Shown in pieces: positions 8,885 to 16,100 of a DNA stretch of 26,908 nucleotides. The notes beneath the pieces were generated by a model that was not told the origin of the DNA, did not search any database, and saw only the letters and a list, made by a program, of their open reading frames with translations. Both the position numbers and the translations under genes were made by a program. The DNA comes from Actinomycetes bacterium (GTDB taxonomy: Bacteria; Actinomycetota; Thermoleophilia; Solirubrobacterales; JACPNS01): assembly GCA_023404495.1 (NCBI GenBank), contig JAEYBE010000032.1, forward strand, positions 1-26,908, read 5' to 3'. Numbering within the stretch: the first letter of the stretch is position 1; each line of letters opens with the position of its first letter.

Positions 8885-9325
8885 ATGAGCTCTAGAACGA
8901 ACTGGCTCGCCGCGCTTGCAATCATCGCGATGTTCGCATTCGCTCACACAACTTCGGCCGAAGCCGGGACCTTGGTTAAGAGCAAGTCATGCTCCATAAC
9001 CGGAGTGGACATATTGGGCGACCGCTGCAACACCAATATCTATTTGGGAACTCCCACATTCAACTGCAATAACCCGTTTGAGACCCATCCGCAACACTAC
9101 GTCCGTTTCGGCTCACCTACGACACTCAGTTGGTATCCAAGCCACCGGGCAGTCATCACAAATGCGTGCGGGGGGAATCCGTACATGAACGGCTCCTGGA
9201 CGAGTGCCCGCTTTGCCTATTCGCCAGTCATTAGGACGATCTACCCGCAGGCGTACGGGCATCAGAACACGACCACCAGTCCGTCATACAACTACGACAT
9301 TCAGATCTACGCAGGTACGTACTAG
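8885..9325 (+). CDS. Small secreted protein, unrecognised
   Basis: This 146-residue protein has a clear Sec signal peptide: basic start (SSRTNW), hydrophobic core (LAALAIIAMFAFA) and probable cleavage after AEA near residue 27. The mature part is about 119 residues, with four Cys (SKSCSITG, GDRCNTN, TFNCNN, TNACGG), so up to two disulfides. It is rich in Tyr, Asn, Thr and Ser and poor in Lys and Arg, suggesting a compact beta-rich extracellular protein. An AAAGGAAG ribosome site lies about 10 nt upstream of the ATG. It is more AT-rich than the genes around it and lies in the islet bounded by marP repeats, with a strong hairpin after it. I do not recognise a family. Confidence 0.7.
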   Translation: MSSRTNWLAALAIIAMFAFAHTTSAEAGTLVKSKSCSITGVDILGDRCNTNIYLGTPTFNCNNPFETHPQHYVRFGSPTTLSWYPSHRAVITNACGGNPYMNGSWTSARFAYSPVIRTIYPQAYGHQNTTTSPSYNYDIQIYAGTY

Positions 9326-9344
9326 GCCGTACTGTCAACGGAAC

Positions 9345-9388
9345 TTGCCGCACGCCCGCCCGCGCACTAACGGTCGGGCGTGCGGCAA
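9345..9388 (+). terminator. 14-bp perfect hairpin after the secreted-protein gene
   Basis: TTGCCGCACGCCCG (9345-9358) is fully complementary to CGGGCGTGCGGCAA (9375-9388) with a 16-nt loop. It starts 19 nt after the stop of the 8885 gene and ends 18 nt before the next start. No T run follows, but the stem is long and GC-rich. Confidence 0.65.
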
Positions 9389-9406
9389 TCGTGACATTCG
9401 CAACCA

Positions 9407-9931
9407 GTGACGGAATTGTCAAACTCAGCGAGCCGGCTGGCGGTGGTCTTGCTATCCCTATTTCTGGCAGGCGCAGGAATTTCGACATCGGGATGTGAGG
9501 CTTCCTCTGGCGAAACTGGGGGCGCGCACTCGGAAAGCAAGGCGCAGCAATCGCGAGAGGCCGATTTCGATTCTGGGCCTCTGATCTCACCTGTGAATGC
9601 ATGGACAATCCCTTTTCCTGATTCCGAATACGAGTACACGCTGCTGCGATGGCTCAAGGTGAATGGACTCGAGCGTGGATTCTGTATCTCCACGAACAAA
9701 CAAGGATCGCTAATTGAGACGAACTGCTACGAGCGAATCCAGATTCTTCGACTCAACGCGATGCAGTCGCGCGAACTGGCCGGCGGTGGCTTCGAGTCGG
9801 TCGGCCTCGCCCCACCCAACGTCAAGCGTGTGCGAATTCGGATTCCTACAGGATTCAAAACAGCAACGGTGCGGCACGGTACGTTCGTTTTGAGGACGCG
9901 GGACTTGCCAACAACATATTCCCAGTACTAG
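9407..9931 (+). CDS. Small predicted lipoprotein, unrecognised
   Basis: This 174-residue protein reads from GTG 9407. The hydrophobic stretch LAVVLLSLFLAGAGI leads to a lipobox-like STSGC with Cys30 as the likely lipidated residue. A low-complexity Ser/Gly/Glu linker follows (about 32-55), then a domain with two Cys (FCISTNK and ETNCYER) that may pair. The C-terminus (VKRVRIRIPTGFKTATV, HGTFVLRTRDL) has beta-strand character. No Shine-Dalgarno is apparent before the GTG, so the start is uncertain; a TTG at 9416 is an alternative. It shares the AT-rich composition and islet position of the 8885 gene, so the two may have arrived together. I recognise no family. Confidence 0.6.
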   Translation: MTELSNSASRLAVVLLSLFLAGAGISTSGCEASSGETGGAHSESKAQQSREADFDSGPLISPVNAWTIPFPDSEYEYTLLRWLKVNGLERGFCISTNKQGSLIETNCYERIQILRLNAMQSRELAGGGFESVGLAPPNVKRVRIRIPTGFKTATVRHGTFVLRTRDLPTTYSQY

Positions 9932-10056
9932 TCGATCGCGATCTCGGCGATTCGGGTTCCCAAGCGATGGGTAGCTGGGTTTGACTGCAGCAGCCAGTAG
10001 CCAGTCCGGGGCGCTGGAATCATTGTCAAATTGCGCTGTCGGCATCCCCGGTGTCA

Positions 10057-10230
10057 GGAAACTCCGGCGGTCCGATCGTCGATGAGAACGGCATCGTGCG
10101 CAGCACGGTCTTCGCGGCAAAGAGCGACAGCGACAACCGAAGCGGCTTTGGAGTGCCCGGCGAGCAGATCGCCGAGGCGCTCGAGCAGGCCGATGTCAAT
10201 CGGCCAGTCTCGACCGGCAACTGCAGCTGA
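10057..10230 (+). pseudogene. Detached 3' end of a marP-like protease gene (repeat copy B)
   Basis: The frame reads GNSGGPIVDENG through STGNCS and stops at TGA 10228-10230. This is the last 57 codons of a MarP-type protease, including the catalytic-Ser motif and the C-terminal Cys, but without the membrane domain, His or Asp. Compared with 8448-8618, nine codons differ synonymously and only two residues differ (Gln to Arg, and terminal Ala to Ser). Upstream similarity is lost just before the GNS codons, at the sequence GTGTCA. A GTG at 10051 is in frame, but nothing suggests it is used. It is most likely the displaced original end of marP or the remnant of a second copy. It is not a functional protease by itself. 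Confidence 0.85.
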
Positions 10231-10274
10231 GCAGGCACTTCTTGCCAGGGCGCTTTTCCGTCGCCCCCGGAGCC

Positions 10275-10280
10275 TAAATT
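10275..10280 (+). promoter_or_regulatory. Possible -10 element of a leaderless transcript
   Basis: TAAATT lies 8 nt upstream of ATG 10289, and no ribosome site is visible in between. No good -35 hexamer is seen at the expected distance, so this is a weak call based on spacing. Confidence 0.3.
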
Positions 10281-10288
10281 GGCTCCCA

Positions 10289-10747
10289 ATGTCCCTCTGT
10301 TTCATCGAGCCCCAGGACGCCGTGCGCGTGGTCGCCGACTCCGTGGGTCGCGAGGCCCGCAGGCAGCTTGTCACCGAGGTGGTTCACGCCTGGGTCAACT
10401 CCCTGCCCGACTCTGAGCTTCCGATCCACTACTCGGAAGCGATCCAGGCTCTTGACACAGAGGACCTCACCGTGCTCGCCGCATGGCACGCATCGCTAGA
10501 GGTCGGCCAGCCAGTGGCAAACCGCGACTTCCTGATCGGTGCCTACTCGGCGCTCGGACACGACCACCGCCGCGAGGCGCTGCGCATCGCGGCTGGCTTT
10601 CGCAGCGAAGAGGCCTTCGAGAATGGCGCCTCCGACGAGGAGATGCTGGACACCGTGCTGCCCTGGCTCCCGCCCCAGCAGACGATTGAGCTCGCCGCCG
10701 AGGCGATGCGGATCTATGTCTGGGACCGGATTGGGTCAGACAACTAG
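10289..10747 (+). CDS. Small hypothetical protein, unrecognised
   Basis: This 152-residue protein appears mostly alpha-helical and acidic, with no signal peptide or membrane segment, so it is probably cytoplasmic. Helix-like stretches include AVRVVADSVGREARRQLVTE, HYSEAIQALDTEDLTVLAAW and EEMLDTVLPWLPPQQTIELA. ATG 10289 was chosen because the frame upstream runs through the protease fragment in another phase and encodes Arg/Ser-rich sequence typical of a shadow frame. The gene overlaps the end of the minus-strand HAD gene by 12 nt, tail to tail. Its composition returns to the high-GC style of the core genes. No family is recognised. Confidence 0.7.
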   Translation: MSLCFIEPQDAVRVVADSVGREARRQLVTEVVHAWVNSLPDSELPIHYSEAIQALDTEDLTVLAAWHASLEVGQPVANRDFLIGAYSALGHDHRREALRIAAGFRSEEAFENGASDEEMLDTVLPWLPPQQTIELAAEAMRIYVWDRIGSDN

Positions 10748-11395
10748 CTGGGGGCGTAGGCGCTCAAGCACCTCGGCGCACTCACCGTGATAGCGCACGG
10801 CTTTGAAGCCGAACGCCTCCGCCGCCTCGCAGTTGATCTCGATGTCGTCCACGAGCACGCATTCGGCCGGCGTCACATCAGACAATCCAGGTAGTGCCGC
10901 AATCCGCTCATAGGTGATCTCGTAGATCCGCGGTTCAGGTTTACGCGTCCCCTCAAACCCGCTATCGATCACCGTCTCAAACAGCTCATCGATTGGCAAC
11001 ATCGAGCGCCAGCGCGGCTCCCACTCCTTGACGTTGTTGGTCAGCAGCGCGAGCCGGCCGCCGCTGGCTTTGTACTCGCGCAGAAAGTCAAGAAACGGCT
11101 CATTGGGCGAGAGCTGCGAGAAATAGAAATCTGCGAAGTCGACAAACTCCGTCCCTTCCCCGAGCTGCGCGCGTAGCTGGTCTTCCATCACGCGCTCGAA
11201 CTCCTTCTCGGGCATCTCGCCCTTCTCAAGCTTGTAGAGCGGGTTCTCGCCCAGCTTCTCACCGACCGCGGCCATCGCCATCCCGAGTTCTTCGAGCGGA
11301 ATGCCGGTCTCGGCCTGCCAGGCGATGAACGCCTCCTCAAGCGGGTTGGTCAGCACCCCGCCGAAGTCGCTGATCACCACGCGCACGCCGGCCAT
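10736..11395 (-). CDS. HAD-superfamily hydrolase (subfamily IA, epoxide-hydrolase-N-like)
   Basis: This 219-residue protein carries the four HAD motifs. Motif I is ISDFGGVLTNP (Asp nucleophile near residue 9), in the DFGGVL form typical of the soluble-epoxide-hydrolase N-terminal phosphatase branch. Motif II is LALLTNN with Thr, motif III is the Lys of GTRKPEPRIYE, and motif IV is VLVDDIEINCEAA. The helical cap lies between motifs I and II (about residues 20-90). Such enzymes are usually phosphatases or dehalogenases acting on small molecules; the substrate is unknown. The start at 11395 was chosen because the longer frame adds only unconserved residues overlapping the upstream gene. It is the last gene of a minus-strand trio, 8 nt after the stop of the preceding gene. 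Confidence 0.9.
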   Translation of the reverse strand: MAGVRVVISDFGGVLTNPLEEAFIAWQAETGIPLEELGMAMAAVGEKLGENPLYKLEKGEMPEKEFERVMEDQLRAQLGEGTEFVDFADFYFSQLSPNEPFLDFLREYKASGGRLALLTNNVKEWEPRWRSMLPIDELFETVIDSGFEGTRKPEPRIYEITYERIAALPGLSDVTPAECVLVDDIEINCEAAEAFGFKAVRYHGECAEVLERLRPQLVV

Positions 11396-11403
11396 GCTCT
11401 GTA

Positions 11404-12165
11404 CTACGCAGCCCTGCGCGGCGGGGCTGCCAGCGCGATTTCGTAGTAGCCGATGCCGGTCTGCGGCCCCATCGTCCATTTGAAGAAGGCCAGCGCGACA
11501 TCGCGGTCGGTCAGCTCAACGTGCGTGCCTTCGATCGCCTCGCCACTGATTCGGCGCGGGAACTCGTCATCTTCGAGCCAGAGCTCGAGCGAGGCCTGTG
11601 TGTGCAGGTCGTCCTTGCTGAAGACGGTGGAGAGGCGGGCATCGGCGATCGCGACGCTCGTGCCGCCCTCAATCAGCACACCATCATTTCGCTCATCGCC
11701 ATGGCCGTGGTACACCGCCGGGCGATACGCGTTCATAAAGAAGCTGTCGCCGTTGTCGAACATCGCGACGATCGAGCGCAGCACGGGCGGACCAGGACGG
11801 CGGGAGGGGAGGGTTGCAACGCCGAAGCTCTTGAACTTGCGCTCGCGCTTCTCGTACTCCGTGACCCGACCGGAGACGGCGCAGGCGATCACCTCGCTGC
11901 TGTCCAGATGCGCGGCCTGATCGCGGCTCTTCCAGTCGAGCTCAAAGTTGCCCACGGCCGACTGCATCTGCGCCTGCCAGTGACTCGAATCGAGCGTCGT
12001 CAGCTGCTGCACGTCGCTCACCGCGAACGCCATCTTCTGAGCAGGACCGCTGCCAGAGAACATCACCGATACCTGCGGCCCTGCGATGCCGAAGACATCC
12101 TTCTCTGGCTCAAAAAAAGCCAGACTCTCAGCCTCAAGTAGAGGTACAGACTGGATCGATGTCAT
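11404..12165 (-). CDS. Conserved-looking hypothetical protein, possible lipocalin/CrtC-AttH-like fold
   Basis: This 253-residue protein has no signal peptide or membrane segment. It appears beta-rich with many Trp, Phe and Tyr residues: FGIAGPQVSVMFSG near the start, DSSHWQAQMQSAVGNFELDW, a central MFDNGDSFFMNAYRPAVYHG, and FFKWTMGPQTGIGYYEIAL at the C-terminus. The alternation of strands and the 'F.NG..F.....R' element recall two-domain lipocalin-like proteins (CrtC/AttH/DUF2804-type), but I could not confirm this. The ATG overlaps the fxsA stop (ATGA), so it is probably translationally coupled to it, and the HAD gene follows after 8 nt. Function is unknown; operon position hints at lipid or small-molecule metabolism, by inference only. 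Confidence 0.75.
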   Translation of the reverse strand: MTSIQSVPLLEAESLAFFEPEKDVFGIAGPQVSVMFSGSGPAQKMAFAVSDVQQLTTLDSSHWQAQMQSAVGNFELDWKSRDQAAHLDSSEVIACAVSGRVTEYEKRERKFKSFGVATLPSRRPGPPVLRSIVAMFDNGDSFFMNAYRPAVYHGHGDERNDGVLIEGGTSVAIADARLSTVFSKDDLHTQASLELWLEDDEFPRRISGEAIEGTHVELTDRDVALAFFKWTMGPQTGIGYYEIALAAPPRRAA

Positions 12166-12671
12166 TCGTGGATCTGGTGGGTTTGAAAGTCAAATTCGGG
12201 ATCGCGCTCGCCGGCCGTCGAAGAGGCCCGGCTGCGCGGCTGGTCTGAGTGCGCGAAGTCTCGCACACGCGTATCGTCCGCTGAGGAGCCGCCCATGAAT
12301 GTGACTCGCGCGCGTTTGGTCACGAATCGGATCGATCTGTTGCGCAAAAGCTGCCGCGTGGGCGGGATCACGAGGAAAATTCCCACGAGGTCCGTGAGAA
12401 AGCCCGGCACGAGCAACAGCGTCCCGCCGAGGATCACCAGGAAGCCGTCGACCGCCTCGTTTGCGGGCACCCTGCCGGCGCCAGAAGTCTCGCGAAAGCG
12501 CCGCCAGACCTGACCGCCTTGGCTCTTGACGAGCCACGCGCCAACCAGCGAATCGAAGATCAGCAAGAAGATCGTCGGCCAGACACCGATCGCATCGCCG
12601 ATCTGGAGGATCAGCCAGAGCTCGACGACCGGCACGACGATGAAGAGCAGTACAAGCACCAGGGCAAACAT
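12162..12671 (-). CDS. fxsA: FxsA family membrane protein
   Basis: This 169-residue protein matches the FxsA family. An N-terminal membrane helix (FALVLVLLFIVVPVVELWLI) leads into GDAIGVWPTIFLLIFDSLVGAWLVKSQG (second hydrophobic segment), then RVPANEAVDGFLVILGGTLLLVPGFLTDLVGIFLVIPPTR, the most conserved family stretch. The C-terminal tail from about residue 115 is polar and basic, and not conserved. In E. coli, FxsA suppresses F-plasmid exclusion of phage T7 when overproduced; its normal role is unclear. It heads a minus-strand operon, diverging from the DUF59 gene across a 40-bp intergenic gap. A TAGTGT 9 nt before its ATG could be a -10. Confidence 0.88.
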   Translation of the reverse strand: MFALVLVLLFIVVPVVELWLILQIGDAIGVWPTIFLLIFDSLVGAWLVKSQGGQVWRRFRETSGAGRVPANEAVDGFLVILGGTLLLVPGFLTDLVGIFLVIPPTRQLLRNRSIRFVTKRARVTFMGGSSADDTRVRDFAHSDQPRSRASSTAGERDPEFDFQTHQIHE

Positions 12672-12698
12672 GCTGGGCGAACACTAACCGCCCACCCG

Positions 12699-12704
12699 TA
12701 CAAT
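12699..12704 (+). promoter_or_regulatory. -10 element, probable leaderless start of the DUF59 gene
   Basis: TACAAT lies exactly 7 nt upstream of ATG 12712. That places the expected transcription start at or next to the start codon, and no Shine-Dalgarno fits in the gap. The whole divergent intergenic region is only 40 bp. The -35 region is not recognisable. Confidence 0.55.
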
Positions 12705-12711
12705 CATCGTT

Positions 12712-13032
12712 ATGGCCACGTTGACCGCAGAAGAGGTGTACGAAGCACTCGAGCAGGTGATCGACCCGGAGCTCGGGCTCGACTTCGTCGAGCTCGGCTT
12801 GATCTACGACGTCGAAGTGCAGAACACCGGCGAGGGCCACGGCCACGAGGTCTACGTGACTTATTCACTCACTTCGCCCGGCTGCCCGATCGGGCCGCAG
12901 ATCGCGGACCAGATCAAGGAGTTCACGATCGAGCTGGATGGGGTGGAGAAGGTCTTCCCCAAGCTCGTCTTCAGTCCGCCGTGGACGCCGGAGATGATGA
13001 GCGAAGACGCGAAGTTCGCGCTCGGGTACTGA
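12712..13032 (+). CDS. MIP18/DUF59 family metal-sulfur cluster assembly factor
   Basis: This 106-residue cytoplasmic protein belongs to the MIP18 (DUF59, PaaD/SufT-like) family, whose members help mature Fe-S proteins. The N-terminal motif VIDPELGLDFVELGLIYDV (about residues 15-34) is the family hallmark 'V.DPE....(I/V)V.LGL(I/V)..(V/I)'. The conserved Cys lies in LTSPGCPIGPQIADQI (Cys59), in the usual 'T.PGCP' context. The C-terminal SPPWTPEMMSEDAKFALGY corresponds to '..P.W....(M)S...(R/K)..LG'. The length is typical for a single-domain member. There is no SUF operon around it, so it is a stand-alone accessory factor here. Confidence 0.92.
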   Translation: MATLTAEEVYEALEQVIDPELGLDFVELGLIYDVEVQNTGEGHGHEVYVTYSLTSPGCPIGPQIADQIKEFTIELDGVEKVFPKLVFSPPWTPEMMSEDAKFALGY

Positions 13033-13187
13033 CGCCCGGCCCAAAGTCCCCAAAAAAGGTGGGGGGAAGATCCCTCTGCACCGCGACTTTCGAGTATGGC
13101 GCAGGTTTCAAATGGCGATAACCTTGCGTGAGGTCCATCACGCTTCTCGGCTCTAGATGGGTCGGGACACGCGAAACGAATTTGTTT

Positions 13188-13192
13188 GGGGG
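13188..13192 (+). promoter_or_regulatory. Poly-G (G5) Shine-Dalgarno of the first secreted paralogue
   Basis: GGGGG is followed by 6 nt and GTG 13199. It takes the place of a normal GGAGG and decides the GTG start. The spacer 13033-13187 holds no gene and no convincing promoter or terminator; weak C4/G4 complementarity near 13055-13075 is the only structure seen. Confidence 0.7.
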
Positions 13193-13198
13193 AATTAG

Positions 13199-16100
13199 GT
13201 GTTTTCTGGGCGCATCAACGGCTTCGGCCTCCGCAACGCACTCGCGTTGGTCGCGCTGCTCGCATCGGCAGCTCTTGTCTTTACTCACTCGGCTGATGCC
13301 GACCCGCCGTTTGCTCCGACGGTTTCGATCGAAACCAGCACAACCCGTGCGGCGGCGCATCCAGACGCGCGAATTACGATTGACAACACCGCGTCTTCTG
13401 AAGACATCGAAAACATCTCCATGGACTTGCCCGACGGCATGCTGGGCAGCCTGAACGCTGCCGAACAGTGCACGGTCGCAGAGGCAACCGCGACCGCTTG
13501 CCCGGCGGATTCACAAATTGGCACCGTGGTCAACTTCGCGCGCGTCGACAACTCCGAGGCGGTCCTCAGGGGAAAGGTCTACCTCACGGAGTCCCTCCCG
13601 CTCGACGCCGGCAAGATCGATCTTGACACCGGGTCGACCAACACCGAGGATCCGGCGAGCCTCCAGATCGTCGTGCCCGCGAAAATCGGCGGCGTTGATA
13701 TGGGCACGGTGGTCGTCAACGCGCGCGTGCAGATGCATTACGCCGATCGGAATCCAGACTGGACGTTTGGCCCAACGGGCGCTGCCGGCTCCATCCGCGG
13801 AGTACGAACAATCGTCAACAGCGTGCCACGCGACATTGAAGATGAGCACGGGCGGATTGTCGCGTTCGATCTTGAGAAGTTGGTTGTGGATCTTCGTAGC
13901 GACCAGGTCTCACCGCACACGAAGCTCCTGACCAATTCCTCGCGCTGCCGTACCACACAGATTGCGATCGAAGCGACGAGTTACGCCGCGAGCGAAGCAT
14001 CGGACGTGGACGACTACACAACTACCCAATGCGGCGACGTCCATGTTGGCGACATCGAGTCCGCCAGCTTTACCCCCGGCTCGACAAGCGCCGGGAGCGC
14101 GTTCACGTTTACTTCGTCGATTGAGTTCCCGGACGACCAGCCGGCGACGAACTCTATGAAGCTGCAAATGCCGCCGATGATCGCGACCAATCCACCTGGC
14201 CTTGGCGAGCCGCAACAACAGTGCCCAGTGAACAACATCGACTACGGGCAGATCGGCGACGCAAACAACTTCACGACGATCGGCTGTCCGCCGGAAGCGA
14301 AGGTCGGCACGGTGGAGATTGAAACACCACTCCTACCTGACCCAGTCATCGGTGAGCTCTACCTGGTCGAGGCGTCGCCGATTCCGCACATCGGTATTTA
14401 CGTCGATCCTGACACTGGCCCGAACAACCCGGCCGGCGTGACTTTCGGCGTTGCCGGTATTTCTTCGGTCGAGAAGCTGGTTCCGGCTTGTTCGGGAACG
14501 TGTCGTGAAGCGATCACCGTGCAGTTCGACGCCCTTCCGGACGTGCCATTGAAGAAAGTCACCGTTATCGGTGATCCCGCGACGCGAACTGGCACCACGG
14601 GCGCTGACAGAACAGGGAACATTCTCGCGTTGGCCTCAGCCGGCGACACAAACTGTCAGCCAAACGGCGACGTCTCGATCCGGTCGTCAAGCTGGACCAC
14701 GTATGACGAAGAGAACATGATTCCCGGTTCAGGCGGGAGCGGCATCGCAACGTTTGCCACTTCAGGTTGCAACGCGCGAAACGCGACCCTAACCGGATCT
14801 CCCTACGGAGGATTTGCGAGCTCGGCAACTCCGTCGCTCGCATACGCGGATGCCACCGCTGCCACTGCAGGCTGCGGGGTTGACAAAGAAGCAAGCCTTT
14901 CGGTCTGCGACCCGATCGGCGGCATCGGTGGTGGGAATTCATTCACTCCCTCATCCCTCGACGCTGGCATCCACCACTTCTATACGCGTGTCGCTCGCGT
15001 TGGCGGTCAATTCAACTGGCGAACCTTCGCGGTGCCGGTTGACCCCCCATCCGACACAATTGCGCCGGAGGTAACGCTCGGCACCGTCCCTTCTGACCCA
15101 ACTTCAGACACCACCCCGTCGGTCGACTTCACGTCAGATGAGGACGCCTACTTCCAATGCTCACTCGACAATGGTCCATTCCTTCCATGCGACTCGGCGG
15201 TGACCGATCCTGCTTCCTCGGGCAGCTACACCGTCCCGAACGCACTGATCCCGAACGACACCGAGCACAGCATCCGCATCCGCGCGCAGGATGCAGCAGG
15301 CAACACAAGCTCCATCGAGTCGACAACGTTCAAGGTTGAAGTCGTTCTCGACCCGACCTTCGACGTCTTCAAGCCCGGCACTGAAACCCCGGGGCTCTCA
15401 ACTGAAGTCGCAAGGGCACACCCGGAGATGGACATCAGGGTCACCAGCGGCTCGCATGAAGACATCAAGAACCTTCAGCTGAAGATGCCGCGTGGACTGC
15501 TCGGCGGGCTCACGGCAGTGCCGACGATTTGCCCGCTGGCCGACGCCCAGGACGCCCTTTGCACCGACGATTCAATGGTCGGAACAGTTGACACCGAGGC
15601 GGTCGTCGATGAGAGCACGGTGAGAATCTCCGGGAAGGTCTACATGACCACTCCGATCGTGCTCGGCGACCCGGCCGGCCTGATGGTGGACGTCCACGCC
15701 AAGATCCAGGACATCGACGACGGCCATGTGTTGGTGCCGATCCGCCTGGCGGTTGCTGGTCCGCGCGTCGGCAACGCAGTCACCGACATCCAAGGCATCG
15801 AGTCGTTCGCGACCGACATCCCGCAGAAGATCAATCCCGCAACGGCCCCCGGGAGCGACGGCTTCGACTCGGAGTCAGAATTCGACCTGCGCTCGATGAC
15901 GCTCAAGCTCCGAAACAACCCCTCGGCTTCGCAGCCACTGCTCACCAACCCGAGCGAGTGCACCCCGGACAACTTCGAGGTCAGCTTCGAGGGCTACGAC
16001 GGCACTGACGTCGCGAAGTCCACGCCGAACATTGATTGGACTGGCTGCGGCGCTCTCGGCTTTGGCACCTCGGTCTCAATGTCGATGGTCGACATCGAGA

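Larger units (their letters stand above)
8622..10056. mobile_element. Putative islet inserted behind marP, bounded by the marP 3'-end repeat
   Basis: This 1.4-kb stretch lies between the two copies of the marP 3' end. It is visibly more AT-rich than its surroundings and uses codons that are rarer nearby. It encodes two small exported proteins (8885-9325 and 9407-9931). No integrase, transposase or terminal inverted repeat was found, so the label rests on the flanking duplication and composition only. It could be a remnant of an integrated element or the product of recombination between diverged marP alleles. Its first 263 bases hold no gene, only a hairpin. Confidence 0.5.

Noticed and set aside
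8622..10056. Insertion sequence or prophage fragment
   Set aside because: No transposase, integrase, phage gene or terminal inverted repeat is present in the islet. Only the marP duplication and composition support insertion.
13050..13080. Terminator after the DUF59 gene
   Set aside because: Only CCCC and GGGG can pair around AAAAAAGGT. The stem is too short to call.
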